This document shows, in pieces, positions 34,968 to 45,465 of a DNA stretch of 64,000 bases. The notes under the pieces were generated by a model. That model saw only the letters and a list, made by a program, of their open reading frames with translations. It searched no databases and was not told the DNA's origin. Numbering within the stretch: position 1 is the first letter of the stretch; each line of letters begins with the position of its first letter. Both the position numbers and the translations under genes were made by a program. The stretch lies in the NCBI RefSeq assembly GCF_006538365.1, contig NZ_BJKN01000002.1, forward strand, positions 1 to 64,000. Direction: 5' to 3'. The stretch comes from Moorella sp. E308F. GTDB taxonomy: Bacteria; Bacillota; DSM-521; Neomoorellales; Neomoorellaceae.

Positions 34968-35888
34968 TTGACGGATGTTGTCCGGGCGCGGGGCCTGGTA
35001 AAGAAATATAACGGTTTTACGGCTGTCAAGGGGATAGATTTTACGGTCCGTCCCCGGGAGTGCTTCGGCTTTTTGGGACCCAACGGCGCTGGAAAAACCA
35101 CCACCATCAAAATGATCCATTGTTTTACCCCTGTGACTGCGGGTAGTTTGGAAGTGCTGGGCTATGACGTGCGCCGCCGGCCGCGGGAAATTAAGGCCCG
35201 GCTGGGGGTAGTATCCCAGGAGGATAATCTGGACCCGGAGTTAACAGTAAAGGAAAACCTGTTTCTCTATGCCGGCTATTTCGATATCCCCCGGGGGGAG
35301 GCCCACAAACGCGTCCAGGAACTCATGGCCTTTGCCGGCCTGGAGGAAAAGGCCCATATTGAGGTCGAGCACCTTTCCGGGGGTATGAAGCGGCGCCTGG
35401 CCATTGCCCGGGCCCTGGTAAATAAACCGCAGCTTTTAATTTTAGATGAACCCACCACCGGCCTGGACCCGGAAGCCCGCCACATGATCTGGGAGAAATT
35501 GCGCCAGCTAAAAGCGGCCGGTGTAACCCTAATTCTCACTACCCACTACCTGGAGGAGGCGGCCCAGCTGTGCGACCGGCTGGTCATTATGGACCGGGGG
35601 ATAATCCTGGAAGAGGGGTCGCCCGGAGAGCTGGTCGAGCGCCATGTCGGCCGGGAAGTCCTGGAACTGGCACCGGTAGACGGCGAAGCCGGGTCCATTT
35701 TAACCCTGGTGGGTGGCAGCATCCTGGCCCACCAGACCATAGGCCGGACCCTGTATTTATATACCAGCGACGGCCGCGAAGTCTGGCGGCAGGTCCAGGG
35801 CTTAAACAGTAAATTCAGCCATATGAGGTTAAGGCCGGCGACCCTGGAAGATGTTTTCCTTAAGCTAACCGGGAGGGGCCTGAATTAA
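34968..35888 (+). CDS. ABC-2 exporter ATP-binding protein
   Basis: Nucleotide-binding subunit of an exporter. The 306-residue product has Walker A FLGPNGAGKTTTIKM, the Q-loop VVSQEDNLDPELTV, the signature LSGGMKRRLAIARAL, Walker B LLILDEPTTGLDP and the H-loop TTHYLEEAAQ. A C-terminal domain follows, as in NodI/DrrA-type proteins. TTG 34968 is 7 bases after AGGGTGG; TTG 34962 is an alternative. The frame extends upstream over the terminator, so earlier starts are unlikely. It is paired with the permease 4 bases later. Confidence 0.9.
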   Translation: MTDVVRARGLVKKYNGFTAVKGIDFTVRPRECFGFLGPNGAGKTTTIKMIHCFTPVTAGSLEVLGYDVRRRPREIKARLGVVSQEDNLDPELTVKENLFLYAGYFDIPRGEAHKRVQELMAFAGLEEKAHIEVEHLSGGMKRRLAIARALVNKPQLLILDEPTTGLDPEARHMIWEKLRQLKAAGVTLILTTHYLEEAAQLCDRLVIMDRGIILEEGSPGELVERHVGREVLELAPVDGEAGSILTLVGGSILAHQTIGRTLYLYTSDGREVWRQVQGLNSKFSHMRLRPATLEDVFLKLTGRGLN

Positions 35889-35892
35889 TAAG

Positions 35893-36654
35893 ATGGATAT
35901 CTCTTACCGTGCCTGGAAAGTTTTCTGGCGTAATTTTGTCGTCTTTCGCAAAACATGGCTGACCAATATTATGTTCAATTTCCTGGAACCACTCCTTTAT
36001 CTTGCAGCCATGGGTTACGGTATGGGCTATTACATTCCGGCCATCAATGGTATGAGCTACCTCCAGTTTCTAGCCCCGGGGCTGATTGCCTCTTCGGCCA
36101 TGTGGGCTACGGCCTCCGAGTGTACCTATGACAGCTTTGTCCGCATGAAGTTTCAAAAGACCTACCATGCCATTGTGGCGACCCCGGTGAGCTTGGATGA
36201 GGTAGTGGTGGGGGAAATGCTTTTTGGGACCTTTAAGAGTGTCCTCTATGGTACGGTAATTTTACTGGTGATTTCCCTTCTTGGCCTGGTGCAATCGCCA
36301 GCGGCCTTGCTGGTGCCCCCGGTCCTGGTGTTATGCGGCTTTGCCTTTGCCGAACTGGGGATGATCTGGACCGGCCTGGTACCTAAGATTGATACCTTCA
36401 GCTACTTTTTCACCCTGATTATTACCCCCATGTTTCTTTTTGCCGGAGTTTTCTTTCCCCTGGATGCCCTGCCGTTAATCGTCCAGCGTCTGGCCTGGCT
36501 GATCCCCCTTTACCATGTGGTGGAGCTGGTACGGCCCCTGGTCCTGGGGCAGTTAAGTCCGGAACTCCTGGTCCATGTAGCCTGGCTGGTAGTTTTTATT
36601 GCCATTTTTTTCTACCCGCCCCTTTACCTCTTGCGTCGGCGTTTAACGGGCTAG
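35893..36654 (+). CDS. ABC-2 type exporter permease, NodJ/DrrB-like
   Basis: A 253-residue membrane protein with six helices and the ABC-2 features FLEPLLYLAAMGYGMGYYI, FLAPGLIASSAMWATASECTYDSFVRMKFQKTY and FFPLDALPLIVQRLAWLIPLYHVVELVRPL. It pairs with the upstream ATPase to form a two-gene exporter; such systems export polysaccharides, lipids or drugs. The substrate is not apparent, as no biosynthetic genes flank it. Confidence 0.88.
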   Translation: MDISYRAWKVFWRNFVVFRKTWLTNIMFNFLEPLLYLAAMGYGMGYYIPAINGMSYLQFLAPGLIASSAMWATASECTYDSFVRMKFQKTYHAIVATPVSLDEVVVGEMLFGTFKSVLYGTVILLVISLLGLVQSPAALLVPPVLVLCGFAFAELGMIWTGLVPKIDTFSYFFTLIITPMFLFAGVFFPLDALPLIVQRLAWLIPLYHVVELVRPLVLGQLSPELLVHVAWLVVFIAIFFYPPLYLLRRRLTG

Positions 36655-36719
36655 CAGGTTGTCCCGGAAGGGAGAATATGTTATCCTGGGTATAAGGTTA
36701 AAAAAGGGGGGCAATAACC

Positions 36720-36890
36720 ATCGTAACCCTCGGCACTTTATTCAGCCCTTACGCATGGATACTCATTATCCTGGCGGCGATAATCATCTTTGGTCCCAAA
36801 AGGTTGCCGGAACTCGGTCGCGGCCTGGGCCGGACCATCAACGAATTTAAAAAAGGCCTCAAGGCTGACGACAATCCGGAGAAGAAATAG
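36720..36890 (+). CDS. tatA: Twin-arginine translocase subunit TatA, with a non-standard start codon
   Basis: Sec-independent export component. The 56-residue frame encodes [18 protein letters not shown], the Phe-Gly hinge [17 protein letters not shown], and the amphipathic helix [11 protein letters not shown] with an acidic-basic tail; the protein is clearly a complete TatA. No ATG, GTG, TTG or CTG lies between the in-frame stop at 36699-36701 and the membrane helix. The best candidate start is ATC at 36720, 8 bases after AGGGGGG (36705-36711); ATA at 36714 is too close to that site. A base error in the A6G6 run is possible. No tatC is nearby. Confidence 0.85.
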   Translation: MVTLGTLFSPYAWILIILAAIIIFGPKRLPELGRGLGRTINEFKKGLKADDNPEKK

Positions 36891-36921
36891 GGCATCCCAT
36901 CCCCTGTACGGAGGTGGCAAA

Positions 36922-37992
36922 ATGCTAAGCCGGCCTTTACTGGCCATAGACATCGGCGGCGGCACCCAGGATATCCTGCTCTACCGTCCGGACCAGCCCC
37001 TGGAAAACTGCGTCCAGCTCATTTTACCCTCGCCAACAGTAATCTGCGGCCGGCAGGTGGAGGCAGCCACAGCCGCCCGCCGGGACGTCTTCCTTACCGG
37101 TTACCTTATGGGTGGTGGAGCCCTGGTAGGAGCTTTGCGCCGCCACCTGGCTGCCGGTTTAAAAGTCTATGCTACGGCCGCAGCAGCGCGGACGGTTTAT
37201 GACGACCTGGATAGGGTGCGGCAACTGGGCATTGAAATAACCGAAGAACCGCCCGGGGATGCAGTAACCATTAAGACGGGCGATGTTGATCTTGATACCC
37301 TGGCCGGTAGCCTGGCTCCCTATGGCGTCAGCCTTCCAGCGGAAGTGGCCATAGCCGTCCTGGATCACGGCGAGGCGCCGAAAGGCACGAGCGACCGCTT
37401 CTTTCGTTTTCAGCACTGGCAGCGCTTTGTTGCCGGCGGCGGCCGCCTGGCAGACCTGCTTTACCGGGAGCCGCCGCGTTATCTAACCCGGATGCAGGCC
37501 GTACAGGAGCAGGTACCGGGGGCCTGGCTCATGGACACCGGCGCGGCCGCCCTGTGGGGTGCCCTGTGCGATGCCAGGGTAGCGGCCCATAGCAAGGAAG
37601 GGTTGATCGTTGTCAATTGCGGCAACCAGCACACCATTGGGGTTCTCCTCCAGGAGCAGCGGGTATGGGGCCTGTTTGAGCATCATACCAGCTGTTTAAG
37701 CGGCCACAAGCTGGCTAGTTTTGTTGAAAAGTTGAGGGCCGGGGAGCTTACCAATGAGGAAATCTTTAATGACGGCGGCCACGGATGTTATATTGATCCC
37801 GGTTACCGGCCGGGTGGGGGCTTCCGTTTCGTTGCCGTAACGGGTCCGCAGCGCCGGCTGACCATACACCAGGATTACTACTGGGCCGCTCCTTATGGTG
37901 ACATGATGCTCAGCGGTTGCTTCGGCCTGGTGGCCGCGGTGGCCGGTGACATCGGTAAAATTGCCCTTGACAGGGGACAAACTTTGGGCTAA
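36922..37992 (+). CDS. DUF1786 protein of the ASKHA (actin-like ATPase) fold
   Basis: A 356-residue protein beginning LLAIDIGGGTQDILLY, the phosphate-1 loop of ASKHA proteins. It has DTGAAALWGAL and the C-terminal half VNCGNQHTIGVLLQEQRVWGLFEHHTSCL. It fits the DUF1786 family, sometimes labelled 'pyruvate formate-lyase activating enzyme-like'. No radical-SAM cysteine motif is present, so that label is probably wrong. Function unknown. ATG 36922 follows GGAGGTGG; the open frame upstream overlaps tatA in a shared frame region and is not expected to be translated. Its last codons contain the pyr promoter. Confidence 0.78.
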   Translation: MLSRPLLAIDIGGGTQDILLYRPDQPLENCVQLILPSPTVICGRQVEAATAARRDVFLTGYLMGGGALVGALRRHLAAGLKVYATAAAARTVYDDLDRVRQLGIEITEEPPGDAVTIKTGDVDLDTLAGSLAPYGVSLPAEVAIAVLDHGEAPKGTSDRFFRFQHWQRFVAGGGRLADLLYREPPRYLTRMQAVQEQVPGAWLMDTGAAALWGALCDARVAAHSKEGLIVVNCGNQHTIGVLLQEQRVWGLFEHHTSCLSGHKLASFVEKLRAGELTNEEIFNDGGHGCYIDPGYRPGGGFRFVAVTGPQRRLTIHQDYYWAAPYGDMMLSGCFGLVAAVAGDIGKIALDRGQTLG

Positions 37993-37995
37993 ACT
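37967..37995 (+). promoter_or_regulatory. Promoter of the pyrimidine operon
   Basis: A perfect TTGACA at 37967-37972 and TAAACT at 37990-37995, spaced 17 bp. The -10 covers the stop codon of the DUF1786 gene. Transcription would start about 38002, giving a leader that contains the first PyrR site. Confidence 0.75.
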
Positions 37996-38020
37996 ACCAT
38001 CTTGAAGGTCCTTTTAAGTT

Positions 38021-38692
<672 letters not shown>

Positions 38693-38696
38693 AATT

Positions 38697-38770
38697 AGTC
38701 CCGCGAGGCTAATAAGGACGGGCGGGAGCAGTCCTCCTTATTAGCCAGTAAGCTGATAAGGAGTTTTTTT
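38697..38770 (+). promoter_or_regulatory. Second PyrR-dependent attenuator, between pyrR and pyrB
   Basis: 38697-38710 reads AGTCCCGCGAGGCT, again a full match to the PyrR loop consensus. The terminator is a 12-bp stem with one G-U pair (38734-38745 with 38752-38763) followed by TTTTTTT. The segment from GGCTAATAAGGAC can pair with the left arm of the terminator (about 38735-38745), forming the antiterminator. The whole three-way switch can be read directly. Confidence 0.94.
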
Positions 38771-38797
38771 ATGCCCGGGAAACGGAGGGATTTTGCT

Positions 38798-39721
38798 ATG
38801 CGGTTACAACATAAAGACCTGCTGGGGTTAAAGGACCTTACAGCGGAAGAAATTGAACTCATCCTGGAGACAGCAGCCCCTATGAAAGAGATTCTCGGCC
38901 GCGATATTAAAAAAGTCCCTACTCTCAGGGGCAAGCTGGTTGTCACCCTTTTCTACGAACCCAGCACCAGGACGCGGACTTCCTTTGAACTGGCCGCCAA
39001 GTACATGGGCGCCGATACGGTGAGCATCGCTACCGCCACCAGCAGCATCCAAAAGGGCGAGTCTTTAAAGGATACGGCCCGCACCTTGGCGGCCATGGGA
39101 ACCGACGCTGTCATCATCCGCCACAGCGCTGCCGGCAGCCCGGCGCTTTTGGCCCGTACCATTGAGGCTTCGGTTTTAAATGGGGGTGACGGCATGCACG
39201 AGCATCCTACCCAGGCCCTGCTGGACATGTTTACCATCAAAGAAAAACTGGGCGGCTTTAAGGGCCTAAAGGTGGCCATCCTGGGGGATATCCTTCACAG
39301 CCGGGTGGCCCGTTCCAACATCTGGGGCCTGACTAAAATGGGAGCGGAAGTCCGGGTAGTCGGCCCGGCGACCCTGATGCCCCCCGAGGTGGAAAAGCTG
39401 GGTGTTAAAGTGTATTACAGCGCCGAAGAAGCTCTCAAAGACGTGGACGTCATTAACGTCCTGCGTATCCAGAAGGAGCGGCAGAAGAAGGGCCTCTTCC
39501 CCTCGCTCCGGGAATATGCCCGCCTGTATGAATTAACTCCCCAGCGCCTCAAACTCGCCCGGCCCGGCGCCTTGGTGCTGCACCCCGGTCCCATGAACCG
39601 CGGCGTGGAGATTGCCCCGGCGGTAGCCGACGGCCTGCAAGCGGCCATTAACGAACAGGTTACCAACGGCGTGGCCGTACGCATGGCCCTGCTTTATCTG
39701 CTGATTGGAGGTGCCAACTGA
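38798..39721 (+). CDS. pyrB: Aspartate carbamoyltransferase catalytic subunit
   Basis: Condenses carbamoyl phosphate with aspartate. The 307-residue product has the carbamoyl-phosphate loop [42 protein letters not shown] and [12 protein letters not shown]. No pyrI regulatory gene is present, as in Bacillus. ATG 38798 is 8 bases after CGGAGGGA; an earlier ATG (38771) directly abuts the attenuator U-tract and lacks a ribosome site. The stop overlaps the pyrC ATG by one base. Confidence 0.96.
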   Translation: MRLQHKDLLGLKDLTAEEIELILETAAPMKEILGRDIKKVPTLRGKLVVTLFYEPSTRTRTSFELAAKYMGADTVSIATATSSIQKGESLKDTARTLAAMGTDAVIIRHSAAGSPALLARTIEASVLNGGDGMHEHPTQALLDMFTIKEKLGGFKGLKVAILGDILHSRVARSNIWGLTKMGAEVRVVGPATLMPPEVEKLGVKVYYSAEEALKDVDVINVLRIQKERQKKGLFPSLREYARLYELTPQRLKLARPGALVLHPGPMNRGVEIAPAVADGLQAAINEQVTNGVAVRMALLYLLIGGAN

Positions 39722-41016
39722 TGGCTATTTTAATCAAAGGCGGGCGCGTAATTGACCCGGCCCAGAATCTGGACGCCCGGCGCGACCTGCTCCTTGAAGG
39801 AGATAAAATCGTTGCTCTGGAAGCCGACATCACCCCCACAGCGGGTACAGAGGTAATTGCGGCAGAGGGTAAAATTGTTACCCCCGGCCTGATTGATATG
39901 CATGTTCATTTACGTGAGCCGGGGTACGAGCAGAAGGAGACTATTGCCACCGGTACCCGGGCAGCGGCTGCCGGGGGGTTTACGGCTGTGGCCTGCATGG
40001 CCAATACCAATCCTGTGGCCGACAGCGCCAGCGTCATAACCTTTATCAAAGAAAAGGCGCGGCAGGAAGGGGTAGTCCGGGTTTATCCCGTAGGTGCCCT
40101 GTCCAAAGGGCTGGAAGGTAAGGAGATAGCGGAAATCGGGGAACTGGCGGCGGCCGGCGCAGTAGCTATTTCCGACGACGGCCACCCGGTAATGAACGCC
40201 CTGGTCATGCGGCATGCCCTAGAGTATGCCAAAATGTTCAACCTGCCGGTAATTAGCCACTGTGAAGATACCAATCTGGCTAACGAAGGTCTCATGCATG
40301 AAGGCATTTTGTCTACTATCCTGGGCCTTCGGGGGATACCGGCGGCGGCGGAGGAGGTGATGGTCGCCCGGGATCTTATCCTGGCGGAAATTACAGGAGG
40401 AAGGCTGCACCTGGCCCACGTCAGCACGGCAGGTTCCGTCCGTCTCCTCAAAGAAGCCAGGATGCGAGGTGTTAAAGTAACGGCTGAAGCTACCCCCCAT
40501 CACCTCTGCCTGACGGACGAACTGGTCCAGAGCTATGACACCAGCACCAAGGTCAACCCGCCCCTGCGGCCGGCGGACCACGTGGCGGCCGTCGCAGCGG
40601 CCCTGGCGGCCGGGGAGATTGATGCCATCGCTTCCGACCACGCTCCCCATGCCGATGAGGATAAAGATGTAGAATACGATTACGCTCCCTTCGGTATGGT
40701 AGGCTTAGAGACGGCCGTGCCTCTGGTGGTGACGGAACTGATTCTGCCCGGCAAATTGACCTGGCTGCAGGCGGTACAGGCCTGGACGGTAAATCCGGCC
40801 CGGATTTTAAATGTACCCGGGGGCAGCCTGGCGCCGGGAGGGGTAGCCGACGTGACCATCATTGACCCGGAGTTGGAGAAAGAAGTCAATGTCAACGAAT
40901 TTTACTCCCTGGGTCATAACTCGCCCTTGCATGGCCGCAAGCTAAAGGGCTGGCCGGTAGCGACCATCGTCGGCGGCCGCATCGTTATGGAGCAGGGGAA
41001 GGTCATAGAGGATTGA
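39721..41016 (+). CDS. pyrC: Dihydroorotase
   Basis: Zinc amidohydrolase that cyclises carbamoyl aspartate to dihydroorotate. The 431-residue class I enzyme has the metal motif PGLIDMHVHLREPGYEQKETI, HCEDTNLANEG, LHLAHVSTAGSVRLL, AEATPHHLCLTD and the catalytic Asp in IASDHAPHADEDK. It is translationally coupled to pyrB. Confidence 0.96.
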   Translation: MAILIKGGRVIDPAQNLDARRDLLLEGDKIVALEADITPTAGTEVIAAEGKIVTPGLIDMHVHLREPGYEQKETIATGTRAAAAGGFTAVACMANTNPVADSASVITFIKEKARQEGVVRVYPVGALSKGLEGKEIAEIGELAAAGAVAISDDGHPVMNALVMRHALEYAKMFNLPVISHCEDTNLANEGLMHEGILSTILGLRGIPAAAEEVMVARDLILAEITGGRLHLAHVSTAGSVRLLKEARMRGVKVTAEATPHHLCLTDELVQSYDTSTKVNPPLRPADHVAAVAAALAAGEIDAIASDHAPHADEDKDVEYDYAPFGMVGLETAVPLVVTELILPGKLTWLQAVQAWTVNPARILNVPGGSLAPGGVADVTIIDPELEKEVNVNEFYSLGHNSPLHGRKLKGWPVATIVGGRIVMEQGKVIED

Positions 41017-41122
41017 CTTATGAGGGCCAACAACCCCGCCACGAAGGCAAATAATTTGGCGAAAGAACCTAACCTCTCCTGCAAGAAGATATCGAAACGT
41101 TATTTTAGAGGAGTGAACGCCG

Positions 41123-42211
41123 GTGCAAGGTTTTTTGGTGCTGGCAGACGGTACGGTTTTTACCGGCGAGGCCTTTGGCTATCCCGGCTACTGCCATGGC
41201 GAAGTAGTTTTCAATACCAGCATGACCGGTTACCAGGAAATCCTGACCGATCCCTCTTACTGCGGCCAGATTGTTGTCCTCACCTATCCCCTTATTGGTA
41301 ACTACGGTATTAATGCTGAGGATTGGGAATCCGAAGGCCCCCGGGTGGCTGGCTTTATCGTCCATGAAGCCTGTCCCCGGCCCAGCAACTGGCGGGCCAC
41401 CGGGGATATCGACCATTATTTAAAAGAAAACCGCATCCCGGCCCTTCAGGGGGTAGACACCCGCGCCCTTACCAGGCACCTGCGTCGCCATGGTACCATG
41501 CGGGGCATCCTGGCCACAGGAGAAGTTGACGTGGAGGAGCTAAAGACCCGGGCCGCCATGGAGCCACCTTTAAGCGGCCCCAAACTGGTGCCGGCCGTGA
41601 CCAATAAGGAACCTTTTACGGTTGAAGGCGGCGAGCGCCGCATCGTCCTCTATAATTTCGGTGTCAAGGAGAATATCATCCGCTGGCTCCATCGCGTGGG
41701 CTGTACGGTCATGGTCATGCCGGCCCGGAGTACGGCGGCTGACATCTTAGCCACCCGGCCCCACGGGGTGGTCATCTCCAACGGCCCGGGCGACCCCAAG
41801 GATGTACCTTACGGCGTGGCTACCATCCGGGAACTCCTGGGCAAAGTACCTATGATGGGCATCTGCCTGGGCCATCAGCTTCTGGCCCTGGCCCTGGGGG
41901 GTGATACCTATAAGCTCCCCTTCGGTCACCGGGGCGGCAACCACCCGGTCAAGGATTTAAGTACCGGCCGGGTCTACATCACCTCCCAGAACCACGGCTA
42001 CGCCGTCCGGGCTGAAACACTACCGGGAGAAGTGGCCGTCTCCCATATCAACCTTAATGACGGTACCGTTGAAGGCTTGCGTCACCGGCAGTTGCCTATC
42101 TTTTCCGTCCAGTACCACCCCGAGTCTTCTCCGGGCCCGACGGATTCCGAGTACCTTTTTCATGAATTCATTCAGATGGTAGATGGCAATCGGAGAAAGG
42201 AGGGCCACTGA
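41123..42211 (+). CDS. carA: Carbamoyl phosphate synthase small (glutaminase) subunit
   Basis: Hydrolyses glutamine and channels ammonia to CarB. The 362-residue product has the N-terminal CPSase domain ([21 protein letters not shown]). The class I glutaminase nucleophile lies in [17 protein letters not shown] (about residue 249), and the catalytic His and Glu are in [20 protein letters not shown] 41123 follows GAGGAGTG. A 106-base gap separates it from pyrC, with no PyrR site in it. Confidence 0.96.
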   Translation: MQGFLVLADGTVFTGEAFGYPGYCHGEVVFNTSMTGYQEILTDPSYCGQIVVLTYPLIGNYGINAEDWESEGPRVAGFIVHEACPRPSNWRATGDIDHYLKENRIPALQGVDTRALTRHLRRHGTMRGILATGEVDVEELKTRAAMEPPLSGPKLVPAVTNKEPFTVEGGERRIVLYNFGVKENIIRWLHRVGCTVMVMPARSTAADILATRPHGVVISNGPGDPKDVPYGVATIRELLGKVPMMGICLGHQLLALALGGDTYKLPFGHRGGNHPVKDLSTGRVYITSQNHGYAVRAETLPGEVAVSHINLNDGTVEGLRHRQLPIFSVQYHPESSPGPTDSEYLFHEFIQMVDGNRRKEGH

Positions 42212-42212
42212 G

Positions 42213-45200
42213 ATGCCGGTTAAACCCGGGTTAAAAAAGATTATGGTCATCGGTTCCGGGCCCATTATCATCGGCCAGGCGGCGGAATTTGATTACGCCG
42301 GTACCCAGGCCTGCCGGGCTTTAAAGGAAGAAGGAATGGAGGTTGTCCTGGTCAATTCCAACCCGGCCACCATCATGACCGACCGGGACATGGCCGACCG
42401 CGTTTACCTGGAACCCCTGACCCTGGATTTTGTAGCCAAGATCGTCCGTAAGGAGCGGCCCGACGGTCTGATCCCCACCCTGGGGGGGCAGGTAGGGTTG
42501 AACCTGGCCCTGGAGCTGGCCGAAGCCGGCGTCCTGGAGGAAACCGGGGTAGAGCTGCTGGGAACGTCTTTAAAGGCCATCCAGCGGGCTGAGGACCGGG
42601 AGCAGTTCAAGGCCATGATGCTGGAACTGGGGGAGCCGGTACCCGAGAGCCGGATTGTCAACACCGTCGAGGAAGCCCTGGCCTTTGCCGGGGAAATCGG
42701 CTACCCCGTCATTGTGCGGCCGGCCTATACCCTGGGCGGTACCGGCGGCGGGGTGGCCCGGAGTGAGGCGGAGCTGGAGGCCATCGCCCTGAAGGGCCTG
42801 AAGCTAAGCCTTATCAAACAGATCCTGGTGGAGCGCTCCGTCGCCGGCTGGAAGGAGATCGAGTACGAAGTCATCCGCGACGGGGCCGATAACTGTATTA
42901 CCGTTTGCAATATGGAAAATATTGACCCGGTAGGCATCCATACCGGCGACAGCATCGTCGTCGCCCCCTCCCAGACCCTCTCCGACCGGGAGTACCACCT
43001 GCTGCGCCGCTCGGCCCTCAAGATCATCCGCGCCCTGGGCATCGAAGGGGGCTGCAATATCCAGTTCGCCCTGGATCCCGGCAGCATGCGTTATTACGTC
43101 ATTGAGGTCAATCCCCGGGTCAGCCGCTCCAGCGCCCTGGCTTCTAAGGCTACCGGCTATCCTATTGCCCGGGTGGCCACCAAGATCGCCTTAGGTTTAA
43201 CCCTGGACGAGATTCCCAATGCCGTCACCCGGGAAACCAAAGCCTGCTTTGAACCGGCCCTGGATTATGTCGTCGTGAAAATCCCGCGCTTTCCCTTTGA
43301 TAAATTCTCCCTGGCCGAGCGCCTCCTGGGCACCCAGATGAAGGCCACCGGGGAGGTAATGGCCATTGACCGCACCTTCAGCGGCGCTCTCTTAAAGGCC
43401 ATTCGTTCCCTGGAATTAAAGCTTGATGGTTTAAGGGTACCGGCCTTCCAGCGTTTCAGCGACGGCGCCCTGCGCCGCAAAATGGCCGAGGCCGACGACG
43501 AGCGCCTGTTTGTTATTGCCGAAGCCCTGCGCCGGGGCTGGACCATTGCATCAATCCATGAAATCACCGGCATTGACCCGTATTTTTTAGGCGAGATTGA
43601 AGCCATTGTTGCCATGGAAGAAAAACTCATAGCGGCAGGCCCTACCCTGGATGGGGCCACCTTAAGGCGTGCCAAGGCTATGGGTTTCAGCGACGGCGAG
43701 ATTGCCAACTTTACCGGTCTGCCGCCGGCGGCCATAGCCCGGCAGCGGCGGGAAGAGGGGATCAGGCCCACCTTTAAAATGGTGGATACCTGCGCAGCCG
43801 AGTTTGAAGCCGTTACGCCCTATTATTATTCCAGCTACGACGTTGAAGACGAGGTCCGGCCCCTGAACGGCCGCAAAGTTGTGGTCCTGGGGGCAGGGCC
43901 CATCCGCATCGGCCAGGGGATCGAGTTCGACTACTGCTCGGTCCATGCCGCCTGGGCCCTGCGCCGCGCGGGTGTACACCCCATAATGATCAATAACAAC
44001 CCGGAAACGGTCAGCACCGATTTTGATACCTCAGACCGCCTTTACTTTGAGCCCCTGACACCGGAAAATGTCTTAAACGTCCTGGAACAGGAGCAGCCGG
44101 AAGGGGTGATTGTCCAGTTCGGCGGCCAGACGGCCATCAACCTGGCCAGGGTAGTGGCTGATGCGGGCTTTAAGGTCCTGGGTACTACGGTGGCCGATAT
44201 TGACCGGGCCGAAGACCGGGAAAAGTTTGACGCCCTGTTAAATGAACTCCAGATCCCCAGGCCCCGGGGCGGAACGGCGACTTCCGTAGCCGGGGCGGCG
44301 AGGATTGCCAAAGAACTCGGCTTCCCGGTGCTGCTGCGGCCTTCCTACGTCCTGGGCGGCCGGGCCATGGAGATCGTCCACAGCGAGGGCGAGCTCCTGG
44401 AGTATGCCACCACCGCCGTGCGCGTCGCCCCGGAACACCCCATCTTGGTGGATAAATACCTGCCGGGGACCGAGGTAGAAGTGGACGCCGTCAGTGACGG
44501 TGAGACAGTCCTAATCCCCGGCATCATGGAACACGTCGAGCGGGCCGGCGTCCATTCCGGTGACAGCATTGCCATTTATCCGGCCCACAGCTTACCAACG
44601 GGAGTGGCCGAAAAAATTGTTGCTTATACCCAACAGCTGGCCCGGGCCCTGCGCGTTCGCGGCCTCCTCAATATCCAGTTCGTAATTCACCAGGGAGAAG
44701 TTTACGTCCTGGAGGTCAACCCCCGTTCCAGCCGGACGGTACCGTATCTTTCCAAGATTACCGGCGTGCCCATGGTGGCCCTGGCCACCAACGTCATGCT
44801 GGGCAAAAGCCTGCCGGAGCAGGGCTACCGGGGCGGCTTAATGCCGCCGCCGGATTTTACCGCCGTGAAAGTCCCCGTCTTTTCCTTCGGCAAGCTCCTC
44901 CAGGTGGATACTTCCCTGGGACCGGAGATGAAGTCCACCGGCGAAGTTATGGGTATTGATCCCGTCTATGAGAGGGCCCTTTACAAAGGCTTGCTGGCTG
45001 CCGGTTGCGCCATCCCCGGCCGTGGGACCCTTCTGGCTACCATTGCCGATAAGGATAAGGCGGAAGCGGTCTCCATTATCAAGGGCTTTGCCGAACTGGG
45101 CTTCAAAGTGGTGGCTACGGCCGGTACGGCCGGTGCCCTGGCCGCGGCCGGGCTCTTCGTGGAAAGGGTGGGTAAGATCCGCGAAGGTTCGCCCCACATC

Positions 45201-45428
45201 CTGGATTATATCCGCGAAGGGAAAATCCACTTCGTCCTCAATACCCTGACCCGGGGCAAGATGCCCGGGCGGGACGGCTTTAAGATCCGCCGCGCCGCCG
45301 CCGAACTGGGCATCCCCTGCCTTACCTCTCTGGACACGGCTCGGGCCCTGCTTAAAGTCCTCCAGTCTCTGAAATCCGGGGATGAATTTGAACTTAAACC
45401 CCTGCAGGAGTATGTATCCCGCCCTTAA
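42213..45428 (+). CDS. carB: Carbamoyl phosphate synthase large subunit
   Basis: Makes carbamoyl phosphate from bicarbonate, ammonia and two ATP. The 1,071-residue protein has the two homologous ATP-grasp halves, each starting with a [14 protein letters not shown] motif. Repeats such as [12 protein letters not shown] and [12 protein letters not shown] lie in the two halves. A C-terminal MGS-like allosteric domain (about residues 935-1071) is present, where UMP or PRPP may act. ATG 42213 follows AAAGGAGGGCC. It shares the operon with carA and pyrB, so carbamoyl phosphate for pyrimidines is likely its main product. Confidence 0.97.
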   Translation: MPVKPGLKKIMVIGSGPIIIGQAAEFDYAGTQACRALKEEGMEVVLVNSNPATIMTDRDMADRVYLEPLTLDFVAKIVRKERPDGLIPTLGGQVGLNLALELAEAGVLEETGVELLGTSLKAIQRAEDREQFKAMMLELGEPVPESRIVNTVEEALAFAGEIGYPVIVRPAYTLGGTGGGVARSEAELEAIALKGLKLSLIKQILVERSVAGWKEIEYEVIRDGADNCITVCNMENIDPVGIHTGDSIVVAPSQTLSDREYHLLRRSALKIIRALGIEGGCNIQFALDPGSMRYYVIEVNPRVSRSSALASKATGYPIARVATKIALGLTLDEIPNAVTRETKACFEPALDYVVVKIPRFPFDKFSLAERLLGTQMKATGEVMAIDRTFSGALLKAIRSLELKLDGLRVPAFQRFSDGALRRKMAEADDERLFVIAEALRRGWTIASIHEITGIDPYFLGEIEAIVAMEEKLIAAGPTLDGATLRRAKAMGFSDGEIANFTGLPPAAIARQRREEGIRPTFKMVDTCAAEFEAVTPYYYSSYDVEDEVRPLNGRKVVVLGAGPIRIGQGIEFDYCSVHAAWALRRAGVHPIMINNNPETVSTDFDTSDRLYFEPLTPENVLNVLEQEQPEGVIVQFGGQTAINLARVVADAGFKVLGTTVADIDRAEDREKFDALLNELQIPRPRGGTATSVAGAARIAKELGFPVLLRPSYVLGGRAMEIVHSEGELLEYATTAVRVAPEHPILVDKYLPGTEVEVDAVSDGETVLIPGIMEHVERAGVHSGDSIAIYPAHSLPTGVAEKIVAYTQQLARALRVRGLLNIQFVIHQGEVYVLEVNPRSSRTVPYLSKITGVPMVALATNVMLGKSLPEQGYRGGLMPPPDFTAVKVPVFSFGKLLQVDTSLGPEMKSTGEVMGIDPVYERALYKGLLAAGCAIPGRGTLLATIADKDKAEAVSIIKGFAELGFKVVATAGTAGALAAAGLFVERVGKIREGSPHILDYIREGKIHFVLNTLTRGKMPGRDGFKIRRAAAELGIPCLTSLDTARALLKVLQSLKSGDEFELKPLQEYVSRP

Positions 45429-45465
45429 CCAATAAAGTGAGATTGCCGGACAGGAGATGATCTTT

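Noticed and set aside
36659-36850. TTG-started frame of 63 codons overlapping tatA in another frame
   Set aside because: No family resemblance, and the overlapping frame clearly encodes TatA. It was considered as a frameshifted N-terminus of TatA, but its residues do not extend the TatA pattern.
41020-41301. Plus-strand frame of 93 codons between pyrC and carA
   Set aside because: Most of it overlaps carA out of frame and its composition is not protein-like.
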